Part shown: positions 16,267-25,584 of the stretch, piece after piece
Layout: each line of letters opens with the position of its first letter
How positions within the stretch are numbered: the stretch's first letter is position 1
Assembly: GCF_900103835.1 (NCBI RefSeq)
Contig: NZ_FNID01000010.1
Location: 27,421 to 91,420, forward strand
DNA: 64,000 bases
Reading direction: 5' to 3'
DNA from: Acetanaerobacterium elongatum
GTDB taxonomy: Bacteria > Bacillota > Clostridia > Oscillospirales > Ruminococcaceae
The notes under the pieces: model-generated
Seen by the model: the letters and a program-made list of their open reading frames with translations, nothing else
What the model was told of the DNA's origin: nothing
The model's database searches: none
Translations under genes and position numbers: made by a program

Positions 16267-17448
16267 ATGAAAAAAGTACTTGAAATGCGTGAAAAACGCG
16301 CAAAGGCATGGGACGCGGCAAAGGCGTTTCTGGACACTCGCGCCAAGGACGGCGTCCTCTCTCCCGAAGACAACGCGACCTATGACAAGATGCTCGCGGA
16401 TGTGGACGCAATGGCGCATCAGATTGCCATTGAGGAAGACCGCGTGGCAAGAGACGCCGCTATGGCTCAGCCGACCAGCTCTCCCATTACGGCAAAACCC
16501 AATGCACAGAACGGAAAACCCATCAGTCCCAGAGCGACCGCTGAATACCGTGAGGATTTCTTAAACCTCGTGCGCGGTAAGCGACCGATTCACAACGTTA
16601 TGGAGGAAGGCACTCCTTCAACCGGCGGCTATATCGTTCCGGTGGAATTCGACAGCACCCTTGTGCAGGCGCTTGCCCGTGAGAATGTAATTCGTTCTCT
16701 GGCAAAAGTCATCACCACCGCTGCACCGCACAGAATTAACGTAGCACTCACCGATGTGTCTGCCGACTGGGTAGCAGAAAGTGGTACGTTTACGCCCAGC
16801 ACTCCCACCTTCAATCAGCTATCCCTCGACGCTTTTACGCTTCGTGCGGCAGCACTGGTTTCGGAGGAACTGCTTCAGGACTCTATGTTTGATCTCGAAG
16901 CCTACCTCATCGACAACTTCGCCCGCGCTTTTGCAGCGAAGGAAGAGCAGGCATTCTGCGTCGGTACCGGCAGTGGTCAGCCCACCGGCATTTTCACCGC
17001 GAATGGCGGCGACGTCGGCGTGACCACCGCAACTGCGGCGGATATAAAAGCTGATGAAATCATCGACCTAACCTATTCCCTCAAGGACGGTTACAAGAAA
17101 AATGCCGCGTTTGTTTTGAGCAGCGCCACTCTCGCGGGCATCCGCAAACTGAAGGATGGCAACGGCGCATATATGTGGCAGCCGTCGCTGCAGGCAGGTC
17201 AGCCTGATCGTCTGCTCGGTTTCCCGGTGTATGTCTCCCAGTATGCTCCGACCATCGCGGCAGGTGCATATACCGTTGCTTTCGGTGACTTCCAGAACTA
17301 CTGGATTGCTGACCGCAGCGGCAGAACCGTGCGCCGTGCGGATGAACTGCATATCGCCAACCTGCAGACCGGCTTCTACGCTTTCCAACGTGTGGACGGC
17401 AAGACTGTACTGCCCGAAGGCATCAAGCTGCTCAAGCAGCACGCTTAA
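16267..17448 (+). CDS. Major capsid protein, HK97 fold
   Basis: A 393-residue HK97-type capsid protein. Residues 1-70 form a charged coiled-coil delta domain, expected to be removed by the upstream protease. The mature part begins near the EDFLNLVRGKRP segment and contains TPSTGGYIVPVEF, ALVSEELLQDSMFDLEAYL, and the C-terminal VAFGDFQNYWIADRSG and FYAFQRVDGKTV. ATG at 16267 follows ACGGAGGT. Sequence pattern and gene order leave little doubt. Confidence 0.96.
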   Translation: MKKVLEMREKRAKAWDAAKAFLDTRAKDGVLSPEDNATYDKMLADVDAMAHQIAIEEDRVARDAAMAQPTSSPITAKPNAQNGKPISPRATAEYREDFLNLVRGKRPIHNVMEEGTPSTGGYIVPVEFDSTLVQALARENVIRSLAKVITTAAPHRINVALTDVSADWVAESGTFTPSTPTFNQLSLDAFTLRAAALVSEELLQDSMFDLEAYLIDNFARAFAAKEEQAFCVGTGSGQPTGIFTANGGDVGVTTATAADIKADEIIDLTYSLKDGYKKNAAFVLSSATLAGIRKLKDGNGAYMWQPSLQAGQPDRLLGFPVYVSQYAPTIAAGAYTVAFGDFQNYWIADRSGRTVRRADELHIANLQTGFYAFQRVDGKTVLPEGIKLLKQHA

Positions 17449-17461
17449 GGAGGGCTGATCT

Positions 17462-17680
17462 ATGAGTGACTATAACGCAAAAAACTATACCGAACAGGGT
17501 GGAGAAAAAACCGTCATCGGTGGAACGTTGGAAATCAAGGAGGGAGCCTCGGTAACGGGGCTTCCTATTGCAGAAAATCAGGCGGACAGCACCGCCACCG
17601 ATGCCGCCGGTCTGGTTACAGATTTCAATGCCCTGCTTGCCAAGCTGAAAGCGGCTGGTCTGATGGCGGTGGACGAATAA
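17462..17680 (+). CDS. Head fiber-like protein
   Basis: A 72-residue protein with the pattern VIGGTLEIKEGASVTGLP followed by a C-terminal helix DFNALLAKLKAAGLM. This resembles the short head fiber proteins of Bacillota phages that decorate the capsid. AAGGAGG precedes the ATG. It lies directly after the capsid gene, as expected. Confidence 0.75.
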   Translation: MSDYNAKNYTEQGGEKTVIGGTLEIKEGASVTGLPIAENQADSTATDAAGLVTDFNALLAKLKAAGLMAVDE

Positions 17681-17699
17681 TGACAAGGAGGCGGACGGC

Positions 17700-18017
17700 A
17701 TGACGACAGATAATCTTCTACCCAAAGTCAAAGCGCACCTTATTTTGTCATACGACGAGGACGACGGCCTGCTGCTGAGCTATATTGCCGCCGCCGTCTC
17801 CTATGCCGAAAGTTACCAGCACGTTGCTAAGGGCTATTATGAGGAAACTTCCATGCCGCCCGCCACAGAACAGGCTGTGATTATGCTGTCTAGCCACTTT
17901 TACGAAAGTCGGGACGGCAGTACAGCCGGCTTTTTTGGCGATAGTGTGCAGGCGGGGCAGCAGGTGTGGGATACGGTCAATATGCTTCTTCGGCTTGACC
18001 GGGATTGGAAGGTGTGA
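17700..18017 (+). CDS. Head-tail connector (gp6-like adaptor)
   Basis: A 105-residue mostly helical protein of the phage head-tail connector / DNA packaging family (HK97 gp6, SPP1 gp15 type). Signature: KVKAHLILSYDEDDGLLLSYIAAAVSYAESY at the start and TEQAVIMLSSHFYESRD in the middle. It attaches below the portal. Stop overlaps the next start (TGATGATG). Confidence 0.88.
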   Translation: MTTDNLLPKVKAHLILSYDEDDGLLLSYIAAAVSYAESYQHVAKGYYEETSMPPATEQAVIMLSSHFYESRDGSTAGFFGDSVQAGQQVWDTVNMLLRLDRDWKV

Positions 18018-18019
18018 TG

Positions 18020-18355
18020 ATGAGCTACGGCAAAATGAACACCTTTATTGATATCGTCTCCACCGCTCCGGTGAAGGATGCGGACGGATTTGTTATTAAT
18101 GGCGACCATATTGTCGCTTCTGTCCGCGCATACAAAGAGGACCGCCACGGAAACGAGCGGTGGGCAAACATGGCTGCGTTCAGCGAAGCGACGGCCCTCT
18201 TCCGTTTTCGGAAGATTCCCGACGTAGATATAACGACCTCTCTGTTTATCGTCTGCGGCGGTGAGCAATATCAAATTATCAGCGCAGAGGATGTTCGCGG
18301 GCGCGGGATGTATGTCGAGGTGCTCGCGGAAAAGCAGGAAGGGACGGTCAGGTAA
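18020..18355 (+). CDS. Head closure protein
   Basis: A 111-residue beta-rich protein of the SPP1 gp16 / phage head-tail joining family. The pattern ends DITTSLFIVCGGEQYQIISAEDVRGRGMYVEVLAEK, where the I-x-D-V-x-G-R segment is typical. It plugs the connector after packaging. ATG codons at 18017 and 18020 are both possible; GGAAGG spacing favours 18020. The final base overlaps the next gene. Confidence 0.85.
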   Translation: MSYGKMNTFIDIVSTAPVKDADGFVINGDHIVASVRAYKEDRHGNERWANMAAFSEATALFRFRKIPDVDITTSLFIVCGGEQYQIISAEDVRGRGMYVEVLAEKQEGTVR

Positions 18356-18786
18356 TGGGAAAAGTTCAAATACAAATGCCAGAGGAATTTCTTTTGAAGG
18401 TTTCTAGGATAGCTGACCAGACAGACATAATAATCCCCAAGGTGCTGGAAGCTGGCGGCGAGGTTGTTCTATCCAAAGTGAAATCTAATCTGTCAAGTGT
18501 GGTCGGCAGCGACACAAAGAAAAAAAGCCGCTCCACCGGAGAACTGGAACGCTCCCTCGGACTCTCTCCCGCCAAGCAGAACCGGGATGGTAACTGGGAT
18601 GTTAAAATCGGTTTTGCCGAGCCGCGCTCTGACGGGAATTCCAACGCCAAAATTGCCAACATTCTCGAATACGGTAAATCCGGGCAGCCGCCCAAGCCTT
18701 TTTTAAAGCCTGCAAGAAATCAGAGCAAAAGCGCCTGCATTGAAACCATGAAGTCAAAGCTTCAGGAGGAGGTCGACGGAATATGA
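18355..18786 (+). CDS. HK97 gp10-like neck/tail protein
   Basis: A 143-residue protein of the HK97-gp10 family: an N-terminal helix (EEFLLKVSRIADQTDIIIPKVLEAGGEVV), a Ser/Lys-rich loop, then the conserved C-terminal half with KIANILEYGKSGQPPKPFLKPA. It joins tail and head. Overlaps its neighbours by one and four bases, consistent with coupled translation. Confidence 0.85.
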   Translation: MGKVQIQMPEEFLLKVSRIADQTDIIIPKVLEAGGEVVLSKVKSNLSSVVGSDTKKKSRSTGELERSLGLSPAKQNRDGNWDVKIGFAEPRSDGNSNAKIANILEYGKSGQPPKPFLKPARNQSKSACIETMKSKLQEEVDGI

Positions 18787-19121
18787 GCATTTTAACAGAA
18801 TTGAACACGTTGCTTTTGCCTGTTCTTCCTGTGGAGACAGGCGTTTTTTCTGGCGTTCCTCCCGACGAATACCTTGTATTTACACCGATGACGGACGAAT
18901 TTGCCCTGTTTGGAAATAACACACCGATCTTCGAACTATCCGAAGTGCGGATTTCGCTGTTTTCTAAAGGCAACTACCTCCAGAGGAAAAGGCAGATAAC
19001 ATCGCTGCTTCTGGGAGCAGAATTTACGATTACTGACCGCCGGTACATCGGCCATGAGGACGATACTGGCTACCACCACTACGCCATTGATGTGGAAAAA
19101 TCATACGAAACGGAGGAATAA
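18783..19121 (+). CDS. Tail completion / minor tail protein (DUF3168-like)
   Basis: A 112-residue protein with an N-terminal helix LTELNTLLLPVLPVETGVF and a C-terminal GYHHYAIDVEKSYE. The size, ATGA overlap with the gp10-like gene, and place just before the major tail gene identify it as the tail completion protein (gpU/DUF3168-like role). Sequence evidence alone is modest; context carries the call. Confidence 0.75.
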   Translation: MSILTELNTLLLPVLPVETGVFSGVPPDEYLVFTPMTDEFALFGNNTPIFELSEVRISLFSKGNYLQRKRQITSLLLGAEFTITDRRYIGHEDDTGYHHYAIDVEKSYETEE

Positions 19122-19124
19122 ATT

Positions 19125-19715
19125 ATGGCGACAATCGGTCTTGATAAACTATATTACTCAAAGATAACCGAGGATTCCAACGGCGAAGAAACCTACTCTA
19201 CGCCTTTGGTGCTTGCCAAAGCCATCACTGCCGAACTCTCGGTGGAACTGGTTGAGGCAATATTATACGCTGACGACGGTGCCGCCGAAGTGGTGAAAGA
19301 CTTCAACAGCGGTACGCTCACACTCGGCGTTGACGACATCGGCCCCACGGCAGCGGCAGATCTGACCGGCGCATCCACAGACGATAATGGTGTACTGATC
19401 TCTGCCAGTGAAAATGTGGGAACGCCTGTCGCGGTAGGCTTCCGCGCAAAGAAAGCGAACGGTACCTACCGCTATTTCTGGCTTTACCGCGTGAAATTCG
19501 GCCTGCCCGCGACCAATCTGCAGACCAAGGCAGATTCCATCACCTTCTCCACACCGACAATCGAAGGAACGGTCATGCGCCGCAACAAACTGGACGCTTT
19601 TGGTAAGCACCCGTGGAAGGCGGAGGTTACCGAAGGTGACGCCGGAGTTGCTTCCGCCACAATCACCGGCTGGTTTACCGAGGTTTACGAACCGGTCTAC
19701 ACGCCGGTACCATAA
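19125..19715 (+). CDS. Major tail tube protein
   Basis: A 196-residue beta-rich protein of the phi13/major tail family: MATIGLDKLYYSKI at the start, then a central FRAKKANGTYRYFWLYRVKFG and TPTIEGTVMRR segment. It polymerises to form the siphophage tail tube. AGGAATAA precedes the ATG four bases after the upstream stop. Next come the chaperones and the tape measure. Confidence 0.9.
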   Translation: MATIGLDKLYYSKITEDSNGEETYSTPLVLAKAITAELSVELVEAILYADDGAAEVVKDFNSGTLTLGVDDIGPTAAADLTGASTDDNGVLISASENVGTPVAVGFRAKKANGTYRYFWLYRVKFGLPATNLQTKADSITFSTPTIEGTVMRRNKLDAFGKHPWKAEVTEGDAGVASATITGWFTEVYEPVYTPVP

Positions 19716-19727
19716 GGAGGATGCAGA

Positions 19728-20138
19728 ATGGATAACGTCATTTATACAAACACCGCTGAAAGAAGCGCCGCTATCAATATCGGCGGCAAGGAATATGAAC
19801 TGGTACTGACCACCCGCGCGACCAAGGCGATTGCAGGACGGTACGGTGGACTTGAAAACCTCGGCGAAAAGCTGATGAAATCAGAAAATTTTGAGATGGC
19901 ATTGGATGAGATTGTGTGGCTTCTGACTTTACTTGCCAACCAATCCATCTTGATTCGCAACCTTAAGAATAAGAACGTACCGGAAGAATTGCTCACTGAG
20001 GAAGAGGTAGAACTTCTCACCTCGCCGCTTGATTTGGCGGCATACAAAAATGCGATTACAGAAGCGATGTTCAAGGGTACCAAGCGCAATGTGGAAAGTG
20101 AGGATGATACCTCCTTAAAAAACGCGGAAGTCGAGTAA
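19728..20138 (+). CDS. Tail assembly chaperone, G product
   Basis: A 136-residue short product of the tail chaperone locus. Residues 10-40 include INIGGKEYELVLTTRATKAIAGRYGG, the usual start of Gram-positive gpG-type chaperones. The last codons contain the slippery heptamer A-AAA-AAC (20117-20123). Ribosomes that slip there make the longer GT product by entering the -1 frame, which stays open to 20344. Both products coat the tape measure protein during tail assembly. AAGGAGG gives the ATG at 19728. Confidence 0.88.
   Translation: MDNVIYTNTAERSAAINIGGKEYELVLTTRATKAIAGRYGGLENLGEKLMKSENFEMALDEIVWLLTLLANQSILIRNLKNKNVPEELLTEEEVELLTSPLDLAAYKNAITEAMFKGTKRNVESEDDTSLKNAEVE
20117..20123 (+). other. 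Programmed -1 frameshift site (A AAA AAC)
   Basis: The heptamer AAAAAAC is in exactly the reading phase needed (NNA AAA AAC in the G frame). A -1 slip continues at CGC (20123), and that frame is open until TAA at 20342-20344. It lies 5 codons before the G stop codon, as in lambda-type G/GT loci. Confidence 0.85.
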
Positions 20139-20344
20139 ACGGACAGTGTCAACAAACTGACGCGGAAACCTTTACTCGACTTCTATATTACGGAACGGTG
20201 CAGATGGGTATGGGCTCAGAGGAATTCTGGCTTATGCCCATCGGCCTGTTTCTGGACCTGTGGGCCTGCCACAAACAGTTTCTCGGCATGGAAAAGCCGA
20301 AGAAAACCCGGACGATTGACGATATCATTCCGCCCGGAATTTAA
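20123..20344 (+). CDS. Tail assembly chaperone, T extension (reached by frameshift)
   Basis: A 73-codon extension without a suitable start codon of its own, read only after the -1 shift at 20117-20123. The product of both parts is 205 residues. The extension contains ETFTRLLYYGTVQMGMG, EEFWLMPIGLFLDLWACHKQF and ends DDIIPPGI; this W/C/H-containing core and the PPGI end are typical of the T domain in Gram-positive siphophages. It binds the tail tube protein while G coats the tape measure. Confidence 0.85.
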   Translation, partial: RGSRVNGQCQQTDAETFTRLLYYGTVQMGMGSEEFWLMPIGLFLDLWACHKQFLGMEKPKKTRTIDDIIPPGI

Positions 20345-20358
20345 GGAGGTGAGCACAA

Positions 20359-22782
20359 ATGGCGGACAATTTTGGCATAAAAATCGGCGTTGAGGGCGAG
20401 CGCGAATTTAAAAAGGCTCTTTCGGATATCAACCAGAGCTTTAAGGTCCTCGGTTCGGAAATGCAGCTGGTCACCAGCCAATTTGATAAAAACGATAAAT
20501 CCGTGCAGGCGCTCACCTCACGCAACGAAGTCCTAAACAAGGAAATCGACGCTCAGAAAAGCAAGATTGAAACCCTGCGTGCCGCTCTACAGAATGCCTC
20601 CGAATCCTTCGGTGAAAACGACCGCCGCACCCAAAATTGGCAGATTCAGCTGAACAAGGCGCAGGCGGAGCTTAATGGCATGGAGCGTGAGCTTGCACAG
20701 TCAACGGAAGCTACCGACAACCTTGGCGACGAACTGAAGGATACCGCCGACGAAGCCGAAAAATCCGGCCCGAAATTTGAAAAACTGGGCGGTGTCCTCA
20801 AAGGCATCGGCGTAACAATAGGTGCGGTGGCTGTTGCGGCAGGCGCGGCGGCAATCAAGCTGGGTAAAGAGGTCGTGCAGCAGTTCGGCGAGCTGGAACA
20901 GAATCTCGGAGGCTCGGAAGCGGTCTTCGGCGCATATGCCGCATCAATTCAGAAAACCGGTGAGGAAGCGTATAAAAATCTCGGTGTATCCCAGTCGGAA
21001 TATCTGGCTACGGCCAACAAAATGGGCGCTCTGTTTCAGGGCTCCGGCATCGCACAGCAAAAAAGTCTGGAGCTGACCGAAAAGGCCATGCAACGTGCTG
21101 CGGATATGGCGTCAGTCATGGGCATCGATATGTCCACAGCCATGGAAGCCGTTACCGGCGCGGCGAAGGGCAACTTCACCATGATGGACAATTTGGGTGT
21201 CGCAATGAACGCGACCAGCGTTCAGGCTTACGCCGCCTCGAAGGGTCTGGATTTCGTATGGAATAGCGCGAGCAATGCCGAAAAAGCCGAAGTCGCCATG
21301 CAGATGTTTTTTGAAAACACGGAGCAATACGCCGGCAACTTTGCAAGGGAATCCACTCAAACCATCAGCGGCTCTATCGGGCTGCTCCAAGCTGCCCTAT
21401 CTTCATTCACGGCGGGGCTTGGCAACGCAGATGCGGATATGACGAACCTGACGCAGAACCTTGTGGACGCGTTCCAATCTGTAGTAAAGAATGTCGTGCC
21501 AGTACTTGAAAACATTGTGGCGGCGCTTCCGCAGGCGACGGGAGCAATTTTGCAGGCGGTAGGTGACCTTCTCCCCATGCTGCTTAAAACGGTGACGAAC
21601 ATCTTCACCCAGGTATTAAACACGATTCTGAATCTACTGCCAGAGCTTATTCCTGCCGCTGTTTCTGCTGTGATGACGATAATCGGCGCGCTGATTGACA
21701 GCCTTCCGCTCCTCGTCGATGCTGCAGTGCAATTGGTAATGGCTCTGGTCGGCGGCATCGGCTCGGCTCTGCCAAAACTTATCCCAGCGGCAGTAAGCGC
21801 GGTCTCAACCATTGTTCAAGGCTTGGCGGATAACCTGCCCATGATTCTGGATGCGGCGCTGCAGCTCATTCTTGGGCTTGCTCAGGGTCTACTGGATGCG
21901 ATTCCGCAGTTAATCGCCGCTCTGCCAGCCATCATTACCGCCATCGTTTCCTTTATCATTGCAGCGATACCACAGATTATCGACGCGGGCATCCAGCTAT
22001 TGGTGTCACTGGTAGAGGCACTGCCTGTAATTATTGAGGAAATTGTGGAAGCCATCCCGCAAATTATCGACGGAATTATTACGGCAGTCATTCAATCTAT
22101 CCCACTCATTATTGATGCGGGGGTGCGGCTCCTCATATCGCTGATTAAAAACCTACCCCTAATTATTACAACGGTGGTCAAAGCTATCCCGCAGATTGTC
22201 GGCAGTCTGGTGAACGCCATCGTCGGGAACATCGATAAGATTATCCTTGCGGGTGTTCAGCTGCTGGTCGCATTGATTGCGAACCTGCCGAAAATCATCG
22301 TCGAGGTGGTCAAGGCGGTTCCGCAGATTATCACGGGACTGGTTAGAGCGTTCGCCAGCTATATTGGGAAGGTGGCTCAGGTTGGCGGTAACCTCATCAA
22401 AGGACTGTGGCAGGGCATCTCGGACGCGGGCGCATGGCTGTGGAACAAAATCAGCAGCTTTTTCGGTGGGATTGTAAACCGCATCAAGGACTTCTTCGGC
22501 ATCCACTCTCCCTCCACTCTTTTTGCCGGGCTTGGCAAAAACATGGGTGAAGGCATCGGCGTAGGCTTTGAGGATGCTATGTCCGCCGTTTCACGAGATA
22601 TGCAGAACGCCATTCCCACACGGTTTGACATCAACGCGGGCGGCGTGTCCGGGCAAGGCGGGTACGCTTCCGGTGCTGGTATCACGCAGAACATCTCGGT
22701 GGTAACGCCAAAGGCGCTGTCCGAAAAGGAACTGGCGCGGGAATTCAGAAACCTCTCGCGCAAGCTGGCACTGGAGTATTAA
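20359..22782 (+). CDS. Tape measure protein
   Basis: An 807-residue protein that sets tail length. Residues about 10-125 are a coiled coil typical of tape measures. A TMP core region (EQNLGGSEAVFGAYA, AMEAVTGAAKGNFTMMDN) follows. Residues about 385-680 are an unusually regular string of hydrophobic repeats about 35-40 residues long built on xIPQIIDAGxQLLVxLxxxLPxII. The C-terminus has FGIHSPSTLFAGLGKNMGEGIGVGF, the conserved tape-measure end. The hydrophobic repeats probably stay packed in the tail and may insert in the cell membrane during DNA injection. Confidence 0.93.
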   Translation: MADNFGIKIGVEGEREFKKALSDINQSFKVLGSEMQLVTSQFDKNDKSVQALTSRNEVLNKEIDAQKSKIETLRAALQNASESFGENDRRTQNWQIQLNKAQAELNGMERELAQSTEATDNLGDELKDTADEAEKSGPKFEKLGGVLKGIGVTIGAVAVAAGAAAIKLGKEVVQQFGELEQNLGGSEAVFGAYAASIQKTGEEAYKNLGVSQSEYLATANKMGALFQGSGIAQQKSLELTEKAMQRAADMASVMGIDMSTAMEAVTGAAKGNFTMMDNLGVAMNATSVQAYAASKGLDFVWNSASNAEKAEVAMQMFFENTEQYAGNFARESTQTISGSIGLLQAALSSFTAGLGNADADMTNLTQNLVDAFQSVVKNVVPVLENIVAALPQATGAILQAVGDLLPMLLKTVTNIFTQVLNTILNLLPELIPAAVSAVMTIIGALIDSLPLLVDAAVQLVMALVGGIGSALPKLIPAAVSAVSTIVQGLADNLPMILDAALQLILGLAQGLLDAIPQLIAALPAIITAIVSFIIAAIPQIIDAGIQLLVSLVEALPVIIEEIVEAIPQIIDGIITAVIQSIPLIIDAGVRLLISLIKNLPLIITTVVKAIPQIVGSLVNAIVGNIDKIILAGVQLLVALIANLPKIIVEVVKAVPQIITGLVRAFASYIGKVAQVGGNLIKGLWQGISDAGAWLWNKISSFFGGIVNRIKDFFGIHSPSTLFAGLGKNMGEGIGVGFEDAMSAVSRDMQNAIPTRFDINAGGVSGQGGYASGAGITQNISVVTPKALSEKELAREFRNLSRKLALEY

Positions 22783-22795
22783 AGGAGGGACGGCT

Positions 22796-23647
22796 ATGGA
22801 AATAACCTATATCAATGCAAACGGCAAAAGCATCACGCTCAAACAAAGCCGCCCGTATTTTCTTAAGAAAATAGACGGCACTGGCGACATCCGTCAGACC
22901 GTTAACACGTTCAAGGCACCGGATCAGGACGGTGCTTTTTACATCTCCTCAACGCTGGATATGCGTAATATCACGCTGGAAGGCACAGTCATCGCGGACA
23001 CACCTGATGAAGCCTACGCACGAAGGCACAGTTTCCTTCAAATATTCAGCCCCAAGGTGAACGGAACGCTCCTGTACCGGGAGCGGCAGATTTCCTGCGT
23101 GGTGGAGGAAGCGGGGTTTACCGTCTCCACCCGGCAGCGGATACCCGGCTTTTTTGTCAGTTTGCTCTGCCCGTCTCCCTTCTTCGAGACACAGGATGAA
23201 GTTCGCGAGGAACTGGCATCATGGATACCGATGTTCGAATTTGAACTGGGTATACCGGAAAGCGGTATGGAATTCGGAATGCGCCAGCCCAGCCAGATCA
23301 TCACGGTAGACAACATTGGCGACGTTTCATGCGGCTGTGAAATTGTGTTTCGGGCGCTGGGTACGGTGACAAATCCGGAACTGCTGAATATGGACACGGG
23401 GGGATACATCCGGCTCCTCACGACAATGAGCATCGGGGATGAGCTCCGGGTATACACGCATTTTGCCGGAAAGCGCGTGGTCAGCGTTGACGGTTCGACA
23501 ATAACAAACGCATTCTCTCTATTGGATACCGGGTCGGCGTTTTTCCAACTTGCCGCCGGGGTGAATACTTTGCGTTATGACGCTTCAGTCAATATGGAAC
23601 TACTGGAGGTCAGCATTTATTATCGGCCACAGTTTCTGGGGGTGTAA
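22796..23647 (+). CDS. Distal tail protein (Dit-like)
   Basis: A 283-residue phage tail family protein. The N-terminal half includes FLKKIDGTGDIRQTVNTFKAPDQDGAFY, typical of Gram-positive Dit/Siphovirus tail components, then FFVSLLCPSPFF and a C-terminal galectin-like beta domain ending in SIYYRPQFLGV. It forms the hub under the tail tube. AAAGGAGGG precedes the ATG. Confidence 0.88.
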   Translation: MEITYINANGKSITLKQSRPYFLKKIDGTGDIRQTVNTFKAPDQDGAFYISSTLDMRNITLEGTVIADTPDEAYARRHSFLQIFSPKVNGTLLYRERQISCVVEEAGFTVSTRQRIPGFFVSLLCPSPFFETQDEVREELASWIPMFEFELGIPESGMEFGMRQPSQIITVDNIGDVSCGCEIVFRALGTVTNPELLNMDTGGYIRLLTTMSIGDELRVYTHFAGKRVVSVDGSTITNAFSLLDTGSAFFQLAAGVNTLRYDASVNMELLEVSIYYRPQFLGV

Positions 23648-23649
23648 GG

Positions 23650-25566
23650 ATGGAACTGTATATCTATAATTCGGACCGGGAGCTTACGGGCATTGTGGAA
23701 TCCTTTGAATATCTGCGCTGGACGAGGCGTTATTCCCAGTGTGGCTCCTTCGAACTGCGGGCCATAGCGACACCGGAAAATACCACGCTCCTGCAAGAAG
23801 GTAACTTTATCTGGAAGAACGACGATGAGGAAGCCGGAATCATTGAACATCTGGAAATGCTTCAGGCAGAGCAGGAAATTATCACGGCAAGCGGCCGTTT
23901 TGCAACCTCTTTCCTATCTCGACGTATCGTCTGGCAAACGGAGGTACTGTCCGGTGACCTTTCTGCCTGTGTGGAGCAGCTTTTAAATAATAACCTCATC
24001 AGTCCAACTGATACGGCGCGGCAAATCGACGGCATAGTTTTCTCGTCCCCTAACCTGAGCGTACCCGTCAGCACACAAATATCGTACCGGGGCCTGATGG
24101 ATGTAATAACGGAATTATGCGGTGCTTCAGAAATCGGCATTAAGACCGTATTCACTCCGGCAACGCACATCTTTACCGTAACACTGTATAAAGGTGCCGA
24201 CTCTCAGGCGGTGTTCTCCAAGGAATACGAAAACCTAACGGAACAAAGCTATACGGAGAGCGCGGCGGATTACGCCAACACCGCTCTCATCGGCGGCGAG
24301 GGTGAAGGCGAAAGCCGCACATTTGTCGCTATTACAAGCGGCTCCGGAGAGACCCGGCGAGAAATTTTCGTAGATGCCAAGGACCTGCAAGCGGCAGATT
24401 TCGGTACAGGTTACACCGACGCGCTAATCTTCCGGGGACAGAGCAAGCTGAGCGAGCAGGGAATCCGATATTCGTTCGACACATCGGTAAACCCTCACGG
24501 CAACCTGACCTACAAGACAGATTTTGACCTTGGGCAGACAGTTAAAGTCATTTCCAAGGCGTGGGGCGTATCCATGACGACACGCATCACTGAAATCGAA
24601 GAAACTTATGACGCGGACGGTCTGAGTATCAGCGTTGTGTTTGGCAAGGCGGAGTTAACAATAGCGCAGAAGATCCGGTCCGACATGAGCGAGGTCAAAA
24701 CAGCACTTTCTGCTCCGACCGGGATAACCGAAGTAACAGAAGCCCTGGACGCGGTGGAGGGAACGCTGGGAAATCTGTCGGAGGTGGACCCGGAAATTCA
24801 AGGAGAAACCTTTACAGCCACCGTGAACAATTTGTTTGGAAAGCTGCCTGCGCTTGAAATAACTGTGGGCGCAGGCACGATATCGGTCGGGCAATATGCC
24901 CTACATCATATGGAGCCGGGAGACTCGTTATATTTCACCTCGTGGAGCGGCAACAAATTCAGCGACCAGCCAAGTGACGACGGTCATGTCTTTCTGGTAA
25001 AGCACAATGGTGACAATACGGGAAGCGGATACCAGCGGGCAATGGGCTTCTTTATATCTCGCAATACCATGACGTTTTATGTGATTTCCATTTTCGTTTA
25101 CAACAATCCATCCGGCGAGGCGAACTGGCTGAATATCAACAATGAACCTATCACTACAACGCGGATTGCAACCGGAGCGGTCACCGGAGTAAAGATCGCG
25201 GACCGCACCATTACCGCTGTTAAAATTGCGTCTGCGCTGACCGATTACTCCGCAACAGAACAAAACACCGGGCGACTATGGATAGACGGCAAGACCATTT
25301 ACCGAAAAGAAATCAATCTCGGCTATCTTCCGAATGCGGTGCCGGGAAGCGTAGCGCACGGTATATCCAATCTTAGCACAGTTGTCAGCCTATCGGGCTT
25401 CGCTACAAACGGGACGGTGTTCCTGCCGTTACCGCTTGCACGATACAACAACTTTGCTTCCCAGATTGGTCTCTACGCGGATACCACCAATATTATCGTC
25501 GAACCCGGAAATGACCGAACCGCATATACGGGCTACGTGATAATTGAATATACAAAAACAAGCTAA
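23650..25566 (+). CDS. Gp37-like tail-associated protein with C-terminal baseplate region
   Basis: A 638-residue protein. The first 350 residues match the siphovirus ReqiPepy6 Gp37-like pattern: LYIYNSDRELTGIVESFEYLRWTRRYSQCGSFELRA, later GDLSACVEQLLNNNLI and DFDLGQTVKVISKAWGV. This part takes the place of the Tal/gp27-like hub. The remaining 290 residues are beta-rich with repeated TTRIATGAVTGVKIADRTITAVKIA, probably the base of a fibre. Starts two bases after the Dit stop. Confidence 0.87.
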   Translation: MELYIYNSDRELTGIVESFEYLRWTRRYSQCGSFELRAIATPENTTLLQEGNFIWKNDDEEAGIIEHLEMLQAEQEIITASGRFATSFLSRRIVWQTEVLSGDLSACVEQLLNNNLISPTDTARQIDGIVFSSPNLSVPVSTQISYRGLMDVITELCGASEIGIKTVFTPATHIFTVTLYKGADSQAVFSKEYENLTEQSYTESAADYANTALIGGEGEGESRTFVAITSGSGETRREIFVDAKDLQAADFGTGYTDALIFRGQSKLSEQGIRYSFDTSVNPHGNLTYKTDFDLGQTVKVISKAWGVSMTTRITEIEETYDADGLSISVVFGKAELTIAQKIRSDMSEVKTALSAPTGITEVTEALDAVEGTLGNLSEVDPEIQGETFTATVNNLFGKLPALEITVGAGTISVGQYALHHMEPGDSLYFTSWSGNKFSDQPSDDGHVFLVKHNGDNTGSGYQRAMGFFISRNTMTFYVISIFVYNNPSGEANWLNINNEPITTTRIATGAVTGVKIADRTITAVKIASALTDYSATEQNTGRLWIDGKTIYRKEINLGYLPNAVPGSVAHGISNLSTVVSLSGFATNGTVFLPLPLARYNNFASQIGLYADTTNIIVEPGNDRTAYTGYVIIEYTKTS

Positions 25567-25584
25567 GCAAGGAGGAAACAGCGC

